A stretch of 64,000 nucleotides of DNA from Anodontia alba (taxonomy: Eukaryota > Mollusca > Bivalvia > Lucinida > Lucinidae), in contig OZ024825.1 in NCBI GenBank assembly GCA_964016985.1, positions 42,795,668 to 42,859,667 of the forward strand, written 5' to 3'. The notes under the pieces were generated by a model, which worked only from the letters and a program-made list of their open reading frames with translations, was not told where the DNA came from and did no database searches. Below, one piece after another: positions 46,298 to 56,344 of the stretch. A program made the position numbers and the translations under genes. Numbering within the stretch: the stretch's first letter is position 1; each line of letters starts with the position of its first letter.

Positions 46298-46670
46298 CCG
46301 TATTCGACCTAATTACCGCACTGTGCACTTGGGTATTTCAAAATTGCTTGGAACACTCATTTGTGATAAAATATATGTATCTACCTACATGTACCAAGGA
46401 TACACCATAAAAAGGATCAGAAAAGAATGTATTTGATGATGATTATGAGTTTTTTTTTGTTTTTGTTTTTTCCTGATTTTCTTTATAACGGCATATGTTG
46501 TGGGTACTCATTTGAATTGCATCGACAAGTTGATGCAATTCAAATGAGTATCCACAACATATGCCTTTATAAAGAAGTAAAGAAAAAGTACACTGGCTGT
46601 AATCTGAAGACTACGGAATTTCTTGACTGTGTGCTTATAGGGGTATGTGCGGTAATTAGATCAAATACAG
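46298..46670. mobile_element. Hairpin-core MITE, subfamily c
   Basis: TA on both sides (46296-46297, 46671-46672). Ends CCGTATTCGACCTAATTACC and the complement of CTGTATTTGATCTAATTACC. The centre (46488-46570) is the core hairpin with both arms altered in the same way (CTCATTTGAATTGCATC and its exact complement). Inserted in the last units of the 167 bp array. Confidence 0.88.
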
Positions 46671-46829
46671 TACTGATTGATCTTTGTCAGAGAGAATATT
46701 AATATGCTGCAAAGAGGCAGCTGACTTGATGCCAGACAGTACAGCTGAATACACGGTGTCCATCAAATGAATAAAAAAGGAAGCCAATGACATGACCTAA
46801 TGCAAAGCCACTGCTTGGGCTGGGCTTTG

Positions 46830-47107
46830 CATCACGAAAACATGCCTATATAATTCTGACCCCCTTAAACCCCACTTTTATATAGTAAAACTGGAGTTTA
46901 CAGGGGTATACATTATTTTTCTTATTTCTGTTCAAAACATAGATTGTGGGTACTCGTTAGAACTGCCTTGGCGAGGTGGTTCTAATGAGTACCCACAATC
47001 TATATTTTGAGCAGAAATATAAAAAATATCAGGATTTTTTATCTGAAAATTTTCAGTTTTTGAAGGTGAAATTTTCTTTATATTTGAATAGGCGTGTTTT
47101 CGTGATG
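46830..47107. mobile_element. Hairpin-core MITE, subfamily a, best copy
   Basis: Ends CATCACGAAAACATGCCTAT and ATAGGCGTGTTTTCGTGATG pair with one mismatch. Core hairpin at 46935-47015. 278 bp; no ORF; no clear target duplication. Confidence 0.88.
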
Positions 47108-47274
47108 GCACTGAAGAAATCTTAAATTTGGACCAATTTCTAACTGTAATCCAAGTATAAATTACATCTATCTGGTCAGGAGATAACATAATAAAAGCAT
47201 TGCAAACACTCCATGATACCCTGCCACTGCAGGGTAACAAAATATATAGAGAAGATAGCTGTGTTTGATGTATA

Positions 47275-47640
47275 ACAATTCTAGCAAAAAATTGGTGTAC
47301 TGTACCTCAAAACAATAATGTGCTGTGTCACTTTATAAGTCTCAACTCATAAAATTTGCATGCAGGCAGCAAGTGAGAATCTTTAATAGGTAATAACTTA
47401 GTAAATAATATTTGGTGTACCGTAACCTTGAAAGCATATAAAAATTTGGTGCATTGTAACCTAGGTGCTACTCTCCAAATCTTATGTCTATCCAACAACA
47501 TAAAATTAACATCTAGATCAGATGGCAACTAAAAGGAATGAACTGGAAATGAAATCATGCTTGAACAATCTTTTAGCTTTTGGCTATAACTTTATCAAAA
47601 TTTGGTGTACTGTAACCTCAATATGTCTCACAAAATGTCA
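47275..47640. repeat. Old units of the 33472-35885 repeat
   Basis: 'aatttggtgtactgtaacct' recurs three times with AACAATAATGTGCTG and GTCTATCCAACAACAT-type blocks. Confidence 0.55.
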
Positions 47641-47959
47641 AATCCTATTTTTTGAGAGAAAAATAGAAAAAAAAACATCCTAAATTTTTTTCTGCTACAA
47701 ATAAACAAGGAAAAACAAGTATTAGTTTTTCAAAAAGCTAGCAGGTTGTTTGGCTTAACCAACTGAATGTACCCTTATGCTGCACATGATGGCATATGTA
47801 TCAAGATTCATTGACCTAAATGATTCCAATTATTTGGGAGTGGCTTCACTCCAAACTGTCAATTTTACTTCTGACATGTTGACAAATAACAGGTGCCACA
47901 CACTTTGTTACTATTATCCTGTGAGTTTTTCAACATCTGAACTATAGCAGATCATTAGG

Positions 47960-48215
47960 TAGTGTTACAAATCTTGCTGCACACTTCTGCATGCTTTTCA
48001 GTTCTTCCTGACTACACCTTAGGGTCCCAAACCTAAATGCCTCACTCTAGGACTGGACACACTGGTCAATCTTTAATGAGCTGCTCCTTTAATATCTTGA
48101 TGAATTCACGTACTTGCTGAAGCATAATTTCATTTGAGAGCAAAATCAGTATGGTAGCCAAATATTGAAAATGGTCATATTTGAATAATAAAACATTCTA
48201 TTCTATTCTATATAT
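47960..48215 (-). pseudogene. LINE reverse-transcriptase C-terminal fragment, second copy
   Basis: Complement of the 36640-37010 sequence: TTTGGGACCCTAAGGTGTAG and a KCAARFVT-like block near 47970-47985. Full of stops. Ends at a (TTCTA)n tail (48195-48212), a plausible 3' end. Confidence 0.7.
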
Positions 48216-48504
48216 TATCAGACACAAGGCTATGTCAACAGTCTTAGTTGATATATCTGCTTAAGCTGGGTTCAGTATAATTCCCATATTTGATGTGTGT
48301 TTAGCACACTCCTATACATGCAGCTCACCAGGGCGACCCACAATAAGACATCAAAGATCAATTTAAAGATCACACAGAAAGAAAATTCTGAATTATTAGA
48401 GGTAGCAGAATAGAGCATTCTGTATTTACACTAAACATGCAGAAAAAGTCATGCAGATGATGATGATGGGTTGGTGTTTTATTTCCCTTTCTACATTATT
48501 TAAC

Positions 48505-48705
48505 GTTTAGCACTCTGGGTAAAATTTTCAGCAGACGACATTTTGAAATATTTTTCTCATTTTTCCCAGAAAACAGGATTTGACATCTCATGCAAATTGT
48601 CTCCTAAGGAGACAATTTGCGTGAAATGTCAAATTCTGTTTTCTGGGAAAAATAAGAAAAATATTGATTTGTCGTCTGATGAAAATGCCCAGACAGTGGT
48701 AAAGG
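48505..48705. mobile_element. Family P palindrome, best copy
   Basis: Near-perfect inverted repeat 48520-48692, centred on GTCTCCTAAGGAGAC (48599-48613). Outward: CAATTTGC(A/G)TGAAATGTCA, TTTTCTGGGAAAAAT, then TTGT(C)GTCTG(C)TGA. No TIR beyond the palindrome and no ORF; the whole unit is one long hairpin. Confidence 0.8.
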
Positions 48706-48889
48706 TTAAGTCCTATCCAGATGATGGAACGGTGATAATGATAGCTGTGAAATAAACACCACAGTCATGAGCTGAATTCTGCCTCAAACAGGATTTAAAC
48801 CCAGAACCTTATGATCTGAAGTCCTGACCACTAACCACTATCTGCCAAACAGAAACTTCCCAAAAACTCAGACAAAAAGCTAGCTTATA

Positions 48890-50225
48890 CAAATGACTGC
48901 AGATCCAGATCAGATTGCTCCTGAAGGAACATTCTAATCGGGATCTGCACTGTTTGCCATTTAGTAAAAGATTTAATTTGCAGCAGATATGTCTATAACA
49001 ATTTCATTTAGTCAGATAAACATTTCCTCTCATACCTGTTACTTGTGTGGGCCTTTTTCTAGTATATTTTAATGCTTTAATAGCATGCTTGGTATAGAGT
49101 TCAGCAGATGACATTTTGAACTATTTTCCATATTTTCCCAAGAAAACAGGATATGACATATAGAGACAGTTTGCATGAAATGTCAAATCCCATTTTCTGG
49201 AAAAAATAAGAACAAATATCAATTTGTCATCTGCTTAATTTACCCATAGAATGATGAAGGTGTATAACATTTTAGTTGGGAAACCCCCAAAAGTGTAACT
49301 GGTAAACAAAGCTGACCCAGATCAGATGCAGCAAAATATAGCATATGTTTGCATTAATCACACGATTTTTTAACCATAGCAATAATAAAAACTAACCAGA
49401 CACCAGCTATTGGAAGTAGACCAGTCCAAAGAGTTGCAGCAGAATTCACTCAACATAAATGGGCTAACACAACTCGACTAGCATACTAATGCTGACACTA
49501 GGATGACATACATCTCTATCAGTACCCTTTAAGTGCTGATAACAACAGAGCAGACTACATTTTGATTTTTTTTTTTCATTTTTTTCTGAGAAAATAGAGC
49601 TTCACATTTCATGAGAAATGTATGCTTAGCAGACAAATCACATGAAATGTCAAGCTTTCTTTCCTCTGAAGAACAAAACAAAACAATTTAGCGTTAAGTG
49701 CTTTAATCCATTGTAGTCGGGAGACCCGTAAAAAGTTTGCAGCAGATATGTCTATTTAACAATTTCATTTAGTCAGATAATTGATTGTGTTGGGTTTTAA
49801 CGACACGTCAACCCTTGAGGGTCATTTTGTGTCGTCTCCCAGAGAAAGGGAGAAAAGAGATAGAAGAGACAGTAGAAGAGATAAAAGAGAGGGACAGGGA
49901 AGAAAGAGGAACAGGAATGAAAGTGAAGAAACAGAAGAAATAAAAACATTCCCCCTCTACCCTTACCCGCTACAAGGATAGCAGGCCTTGCCCAACTGTA
50001 AGCCAATATCAGCTGGACACCCCGGTGATGTAAGATACACAGCACCTTCGCACCACCCGACCACCCCCTTTAGTCAGATAAACATTTCCTCTCATACATG
50101 TTACTTATGTGGGCCTTTTTCTAGTATACTTTAACGCTTTAATAGCATGCTTGGTATAGAGTTCAGCGGATGACATTTTGAACTATTTTCCTTATTTTCC
50201 TAAGAAAACAGGATATAACATTTTT
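48890..50225. repeat. Local duplication, one copy interrupted by a SINE
   Basis: 48977-49158 and 49736-50221 (minus the SINE) are nearly identical: GCAGCAGATATGTCTAT, AACATTTCCTCTCATAC, TTTAATAGCATGCTTGGTAT. The first copy runs on through a complete family P palindrome (to about 49260); the second stops about a quarter into it. Another palindrome of that kind lies at 49555-49690. Confidence 0.85.
49781..50068 (-). mobile_element. SINE-like family B, copy 2, with empty site nearby
   Basis: TTTAGTCAGATAA at 49768-49780 and 50069-50081. The duplicate at 48977-49158 has the same sequence with only one TTTAGTCAGATAA (49008-49020) and no insert. Confidence 0.93.
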
Positions 50226-51335
50226 GCAGAATGTGGCATCTGATCAGGGTCTCCACATTTTGTAAATAGTTTAGCCATTTTTCTCTAGGAATATGTAAAT
50301 CTCATAGCCGGACGTACCTAAAATTGATATTGGACTCTTCCAATATATAATGTGGGAGAGTCTGTTCTATATACAGTGAGTTAAAGGTCAACTTTATTTA
50401 GGCAAGATAAAAAGTCATCTGCTGAAATTTGTACTGACCATCCATGAAAATGCACCATAGAATAAACTGATATTAATCCAATTATGCCTGGTGAATTCTT
50501 CCACCTGAGCCTTTGGACGATTTCATTTCCAAATTAATTGGTGTCTGATTGGTTTTATATTAACACTATGTTAGATAGAAATCCCTGTACTTATTTCAAA
50601 CAGTAAAGACCCTGATCAGAGGCTGTGTTTTGGGGCATCTGATCTAGGTCTCAACTGTTTGCCAATGTCCCTTATATGGGAAGCTAGGCTGAAATGGGTT
50701 AATGCATACCTCAAATTTTCAAGTTTATTTTTTTTTATTTTGTTCATTTTTTTTTTTTATATTACTGTTACTTAAAGAATGCCATAAAAAATTCCTGATA
50801 TTTTTTTTTTTTTTTTGTGGGGGGATGTGAAATGTGTTCCATGGGCTAAATCATGAAAATCACGGATATTGTGTCTTGTGTAATCAGTAATGCATGTCTT
50901 GCACAATGATACCACTTGCAAAACTAAACTATGACACTGCTGAGCAAAATGCTATATAGTAAAGAAAAAGCTGTAATGTAGGTTTGATAGAGGTAGGATG
51001 TACTGTCCTATCAGGAGACAGCATGTTTCAACTGTTCTCATACAACATTAATGAGGCTAGATCAATACCGTAATGCTACAGGTAGCCCATATGTCAGGTA
51101 GGGAGTGAGCATGTAACATTATACAGCATGACTACTTCCATCCTGTGGGAGATATCAGTATATTTGTCAGTGGCAATCCATCTTCATTCCCACTTTCATG
51201 AATAAGGTATCAGATCCCATCACAGCGCTAATAAATCATGCCATAGCGCATCATAAGGCATGTTTTTCAACCGTAACTAAACTTGTACTAAATTTTGCAC
51301 TGAACCAGCTAACTATTGAGTGTTTTCTTATTTCC
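50226..51335. other. No feature recognised apart from poly(T) runs
   Basis: About 50600-50665 resembles the ACTGTTTGCC block of the 5911 MITE family. T-runs lie at 50747-50760 and 50801-50817. No coding signal. Confidence 0.5.
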
Positions 51336-51375
51336 CCACAAAAATTGTGTTGTGGGTACTCATCAGAAGTGCCTA
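51336..51375. mobile_element. Half hairpin core
   Basis: GTGTTGTGGGTACTCATCAGAAGTGCC only; no right arm. Confidence 0.6.
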
Positions 51376-51403
51376 TATACAGCTAGGATCTTAGTTCTTT
51401 CTT

Positions 51404-51695
51404 TTTAGTTGAGGTTTTACAGCCCAGTCAACCCATTAACGTCATGGCAGACTGGTCAGTTTACCTAACCACACTTTTCCTGGGCAGGCTTAGCCCCCTA
51501 AGGGGCTAACCAGTACTTGTGTACATTCTGTTGCCACAAACTGACAACTGCCCTTCTTGAATCAGCAGAAGGGAGAAAATGACTGTAGAAAATATTTCAT
51601 GATCAATCTTCACAGAGGAATGTTATTGGACCCAGCGACAATCAAATACAGGATCTCCTGATCACAACCTACCTGAGCCACCAAAGGTTTCCAGC
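51404..51695 (-). mobile_element. SINE family A, diverged
   Basis: GAGGTTTTACAGCCCAGTCA to CTACCTGAGCCACCAAAG; the tRNA-like head is recognisable but its B-box is worn. Confidence 0.8.
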
Positions 51696-52430
51696 TAGTA
51701 TCTGAACTTACATTTCTATTTCCTATGTTTTTAACATTCAATGAGGATGGACAGATGGATAAATAGATAGGACAGCAACCCCTAGAGGTCAGAGTAAAAA
51801 GCTGATTAAATATTATACAACTTTAGCATACAAGAAGGTAAACAACAAATTACCTTCAAATTCTGCACTCAGTGGCACAGGAGAACACAGAGTAAAGGAC
51901 AAAAATCAACAATTTAACCTTTTGACCCTTTGTTTAGGACCAGAAATCAACATGCTGCTGCAAGAGCCTAGCAAATTGGAAAGGCATGCAGCAAATTAGG
52001 TCAAAATCAATGCAACAGTGTAGGAAGAGATGGCATTATGGACAGACAGATGAATGGATAGAGAGAGGTGATCATAATATCCCCAATGTTCTTTATAATG
52101 ATACAGCCCCATGATATGTTAAGTAAGTCAGATGACAAAGGTTTGAAGTCACAAGCTGAAAAATAACCAAAAACTGTACCTGAAGAAATCCTCCCATACT
52201 CAAACTGTCAAACTCGGTGATAACTAAACATCTGATAAACCAAAGGAACAAGACCTGAAGGAACACTCCAACATCTTAACACTTGATAAACTGAAATACA
52301 ATATGCATGAAACCCCTGAAAAACTCGACCTGAAGAAACCTTCTGATGTCTATACTACTTATGCAACATTACATACCCAACTACACTTACCTACCAACCT
52401 ATGAAATAAAACTGAAATAAGCCACAAAGA
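51696..52430. other. No feature recognised
   Basis: No ORF or repeat that I can support. Confidence 0.45.
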
Positions 52431-53335
52431 ATCTATTTTACCTCTCTGACAAAGACTGGACCTGAGGTCACTGACATCTAAACCTCTAAAAATTTGAAAT
52501 ACTTGCCCTGAAAAAAAACCTCTGTCAACTAAATCTTGGATTCATTTGATACCCAAACCTCAAACTGAAAGATCAAACCTGAAGAAATCCTCTGACATTT
52601 AAACCTTGAAACCTCTGACACACCAAAGCAAAGGACCTGAAGCAACCTTCTGACACCCAAAACTCTAACAAACATAGAGAATCTGAAAAAAAAAAAAACC
52701 TCTGACACCCAAAACTCTAACAAACATAGAGAATCTGAAAAAAAAAAACACCTCTGACCCACAAAAACAAAAAACAGGACCAAAAGAAACCTTTTGATAC
52801 TAAAACCTCAGACAGACTGTACATGACTAAACCCTTCAACAATTGAATCATGAACCTTCTGACAAACAAAATACTCAGGACCATAATTCATCTTTGACAA
52901 ACAGAATGACAATTTGAAAACCTCTGACACCAAAACCTTGACACACAAACTCTGATACCTGAACTCTTGAAAATGTGAACCAAAATATCCATAAAACTCC
53001 TTTAATAAATACACCTAAATATAATAAAACAAACTTTTGACACCTTGAATCCCTCTAACAAACAAAAAGACAGGGCATGCAAATACATTCTGATACCTGA
53101 ACTCATGGAAATGCGAAACAAATCCATGAAACTCCTTTGATAAAAACAGAATGACAGCACCTAAACATAGTAAAACAACATTCTGACACATAAACCTTGA
53201 AACCCTCTTACCAAGAAGGTGGGACCTGTAGAAACCCACCAACATCTTGACACCTGACAAAGGGAAACAAAAGATCCAAGAAAAATTTTCCCCCAAAAAA
53301 GCCCGAATCTGAAGAAATGTTGACATCTAAACTTT
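52431..53335. repeat. Degenerate minisatellite, unit about 55-65 bp
   Basis: Repeats of CCTCTGACACCCAAAACTCT, ACAAACATAGAGAATCTGAA and 'acctgaagaaacctt'. Two units near 52645-52760 are almost identical, the rest much diverged. Minus-strand ORFs across it are low-complexity shadows. Confidence 0.7.
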
Positions 53336-53337
53336 GA

Positions 53338-53905
53338 CTTTAACTTTGAAATTTTACAGTCCAGTCAACAATCTTAAAGTCATGTCTAGCCAGAGTCCAT
53401 CTACTCACTTTTACTGGGCATGACTAGTCCTCTAAGCAGTTAACCAGTACTTTGGGCACAAACATTTGCCAGTAACTGACAAATGATCTTCTTAAATCAG
53501 CATAATTTCAGTTGGAATTGGAGTTTTACAGTCAAGTCAGTTCAGGTCAAATAAAGCTGGTCAGTTAACCTACTCAGAGGCTTAGTCCTCTAAGTGGTTA
53601 TAACCAGTACTTGTGCACATACTTCTGCCAGTAACTGACAACTGTTCTTCTTTAATCAGTGGAAGGGGTAAAAGGACTGTAGAAATGATTTCATGATCAA
53701 TCTCTACAAAAGTTAAGTGGCCGAGCTGGAATTCCATCTTGTGACCCTTGGATCTGCTGATTAATGTATTACTGACTGCACTATGGAGCCCAGCTGAATC
53801 AGCAGAAGGGGAGAATGAACAAAGAAATTATTTCATGATCAATTGTCATGAAAGCTATGAGGCCGAGCTGGGATTTGAAAAGGACTCCCTATGGACTGCC
53901 CTGTA
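53338..53905 (-). mobile_element. Two to three SINE family A remnants in a row
   Basis: 53338-53500 (AATTTTACAGTCCAGTCAAC), 53510-53795 (GAGTTTTACAGTCAAGTCAG to a worn head) and a further head piece 53796-53905. All in the same orientation, all old. Confidence 0.7.
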
Positions 53906-53940
53906 GATCCAAGCACCTAAACCTTGAAACTTGTTTGATT

Positions 53941-54227
53941 GATTGTGTTGGGGTTTAACGACACGTCAACCCTTGAGGGTCATTTTGTGTCGTCTCCCAG
54001 AGAAAGGGAGAAAAGAGATAGAAGAGAGAGTAGAGGAGATGAAAGAGAGGGACAGGGAAGAAAGAGGAACAGGAAAGAAAGTGAAGAAACAGAAGAAATA
54101 AAAACATTCCCCCTCTACCCTTACCCACTACAAGGATAGCAGGCCTTGCCCAACTGTAAGCCAATATCAGTTGGACGCCCCAGTGATGTAAGATACACAG
54201 CACCTTCGCACCACCCGACCACCCCCC
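53941..54227 (-). mobile_element. SINE-like family B, copy 3
   Basis: TTGAAACTTGTTTGATT at 53924-53940 and 54228-54244 (17 bp, exact). Almost identical to copies 1 and 2. Confidence 0.92.
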
Positions 54228-54249
54228 TTGAAACTTGTTTGATTTGGGT

Positions 54250-54430
54250 CAATGTTAAACAGACTTGTCAACCGTCATGTAAAGCCACCTCCCAAAGACA
54301 ATGCCTTGAATCTGTGGGACTATTATCCAACCTAACAAACTCAATTCCTGCAAAAGGTTATTAACAAACCTGCTACAGAGGCACCAAACATCCCATCTAT
54401 TTTGAAAGTCCCAGTGAGTGGGGATCATTT
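54250..54430. repeat. Stray unit of the 4885-5640 array
   Basis: GACAATGCCTTGAATCTGTGGGACT, 'cctgctacagaggcacc' and 'catctattttg..gtcccagtgag' follow the order of the 5 kb units; strongly diverged. Confidence 0.7.
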
Positions 54431-54835
54431 GTACCATTTTCAGTTAAGCCCTATCAGACCTGCTCAGAAAAAAGTACTGGTATTTTCTATAACATAAGTC
54501 TGTAGTATGTCATACTGATCTACTCAATATTTGACAAACCATCTTTACTGGTTGTATCCATACACCAAATTTGGGCAACATGGGCCATAGAGTACAGGAG
54601 CGATGCCCAAGACAAGGTCTCAGATGGACACAGGATTATGGGTTAACACATAAATTGCTGTGATCAACTACTGGTAGTGAACACAGCACAATCTTAATCT
54701 ATTATCTGTGCTTCTAAACCAAATCTGGGCAGCCCAGGCCATATACTACAAAAAATATACCTTGGATATTTTTTTCTGTAATGAAGGTCAGAGATCAGTA
54801 TAACGGTTGCAGTGACCTAAACTTGTCACACATTT
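54431..54835. other. Degenerate repeat of about 190 bp, no gene
   Basis: 'ccaaatttgggcaacatgggccatagagtac' near 54565 and 'ccaaatctgggcagcccaggccatatactac' near 54720 show two old units. Confidence 0.5.
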
Positions 54836-54844
54836 TCTTTACTT

Positions 54845-55720
54845 GATAAGCCTTCCAGAGAGTGGACATGCATTATCCTGCTGGAACGGGTTGAAGTTTG
54901 AGTGCTGGCAGAGAAAAAAGAGAAATCAGAGCTTTGAGTACCTAGTCAATGAAAGTCTTTGTCATCAGACTGCCATCAATCACTACCAGAGTAGTTCTGT
55001 AGTGTCATGTGATATCCACTATTACCATGACACCACCTCTGCCCCAACAATCCACTTGACAGACATTACATACTGCATAGGATTTCCCCATCAGATGCCA
55101 TGCTTGCTTGTATCCATCCACTCCATTTTCTTTCTTTTCAAATTTTTTATTTGATTAACCTACTCACACTTTTCCTGGGCAAGCTTTGCCCTCTAAGTGG
55201 TTAACCAATACTTTGTGCACACAAATTCACCAGCAACTGACAACTATGCTTGTCAGTGGAAGGTGGAGAATGACTGTAGAAATTATTTCATGATCAATCT
55301 CTACAAAACTTATGTGGTCGAGCTGGGATTTGAACTTGTAATCCCTGGATCTGCAGTCAGATATGCTACTGAATAAGCTATGTGGCCCAGCCACCCTGTT
55401 TAAGTAAAATCAAGATTCATTCGTGAACATGACTGCCCTCCACTAATTTTGCATCCACTGGAGATGTTGGCACCATCTGACACCATTACAATGACATATT
55501 GCCTTGGCATGGGCATCTTGCTGTCAGCCACTGTTCACACAGAAGTCATCTGCTTGACTGCTTATTCTTGGGGCATGTTTACCTGATATCTCATACTAGG
55601 CATGTAGGCATGCTGAAATATGTTATTCCCTGGCAAACAACAATCATCTATGCAGCCTGTAGCAGTGTGGCACTGTCATGCTATCTCCCACTACACAAGG
55701 CAATTGCAGCTCCAGATAAG
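54845..55720 (-). pseudogene. Tc1/mariner-type transposase, decayed
   Basis: DDE transposase of the Tc1 type, which moves elements flanked by TA. On the minus strand: WRAVMFTNES (about 55440-55413), the block around the first catalytic Asp, here Asn; WGRGGVMVIVDI, matching the 'WGGGSVMVW' region (about 55045-55010); LVVIDGSL; then FQQDNA (54886-54869), containing the second Asp. Stops occur after 'SLMTKTFID' and elsewhere, frames shift, and a SINE splits the gene at 55149-55393. The region to 55720 probably includes the N-terminal part but is poorly readable. Not functional. It could belong to the source family of a TA-flanked MITE, but I see no shared TIR. Confidence 0.8.
55149..55393 (-). 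mobile_element. SINE family A inserted in the transposase remnant
   Basis: CCTACTCACACTTTTCCTGG, 'ctctaagtggttaacca', GATCAATCTCTACAAAAC and a degenerate head ending CTATGTGGCCCAGC. Transposase sequence can be read on both sides. Confidence 0.8.
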
Positions 55721-55855
55721 GTGGGGTTTTTTTTCAGCTGAAAAGTACTAATATTTTTCTAAACTCTCCATGGAAACATGTTGTGGTACTCCATTAGAAT
55801 GGCCTCACTGAGATGCTTCTAATGAGTACCCACAACATACATTTTTTATAGAGAA
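55710..55855. mobile_element. Solo hairpin core
   Basis: CCATGGAAACATGTTGTGGT and TACCCACAACATACATTTTT flank a TTAGAATGGCCTCACTGAG..TTCTAA stem; preceded by CTCCAGATAAGG and a TTTTTCAGCTGAAAA palindrome, as at 15245 and 59400. Confidence 0.75.
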
Positions 55856-56344
55856 ATACAAAAAAGGGTGGATTCCTCTTCTTATCTGTGTCTACACAAG
55901 CCTTCCTCTGTCATGCCTACAACTTGCTTACATTCATCTCACACAGGTTCACCCATTTTTGCTGTTGTTTCTTTTATGTAAGGCATTTTGCTAAGCTATA
56001 TGCAATGGCTTTGGTTTGCATGCAAAGCTTTTATATGCATTACTTATTACAGAAGACTATCATGACATTTGTGAGTTTTGTGATTTAACCAATGAAACAC
56101 ATTTTGCATATTGTTAATCAAAAATAACTGAATTTCTGTTGGCATACTTTGAGCTTTGAGTAAAGGTAATGTGCAAAATTGTGACCAAAACTTGGCCTTA
56201 AATTTGAATTGGACCACCTTTATTACTGACACCCTCATTATTGACAACCCATTGTTGACAACCCTAACCACCTTTTACAACATTGTACATGTTCAATCAT
56301 CAGCAGAGCCTATGAAAGAACAGTACATCAGGCCCCAATATCAC
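55856..56344. other. No feature recognised
   Basis: Short ORFs on both strands, none with recognisable features. Confidence 0.45.

Larger units (their letters stand above)
42490..46735. repeat. Tandem array, unit about 167 bp, interrupted by three DNA transposons
   Basis: Units share CTGACAAGCACCATCAGATC, TTACTCAGGTCTTCCACCAC, CAAGAGTAAACTACTGATGG, 'gtcagagggaatgatgttaatgtaag' and TTAGATCTTGTTAATCCACC. Starts are near 42527, 43131, 43301, 43474, 43641 (continuing at 45064), 45232, 45399, 45566, 45733, 45899, 46066 and 46240. Interruptions: 42639-43083, 43647-45063, 46298-46670. Adjacent uninterrupted units give the pre-insertion sequence for each. Confidence 0.9.

Noticed and set aside
16260..54203. 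ORFs of 66 and 82 residues on opposite strands in the three family B copies
   Set aside because: They persist because the copies are young and near-identical; composition follows the GA-rich tract.
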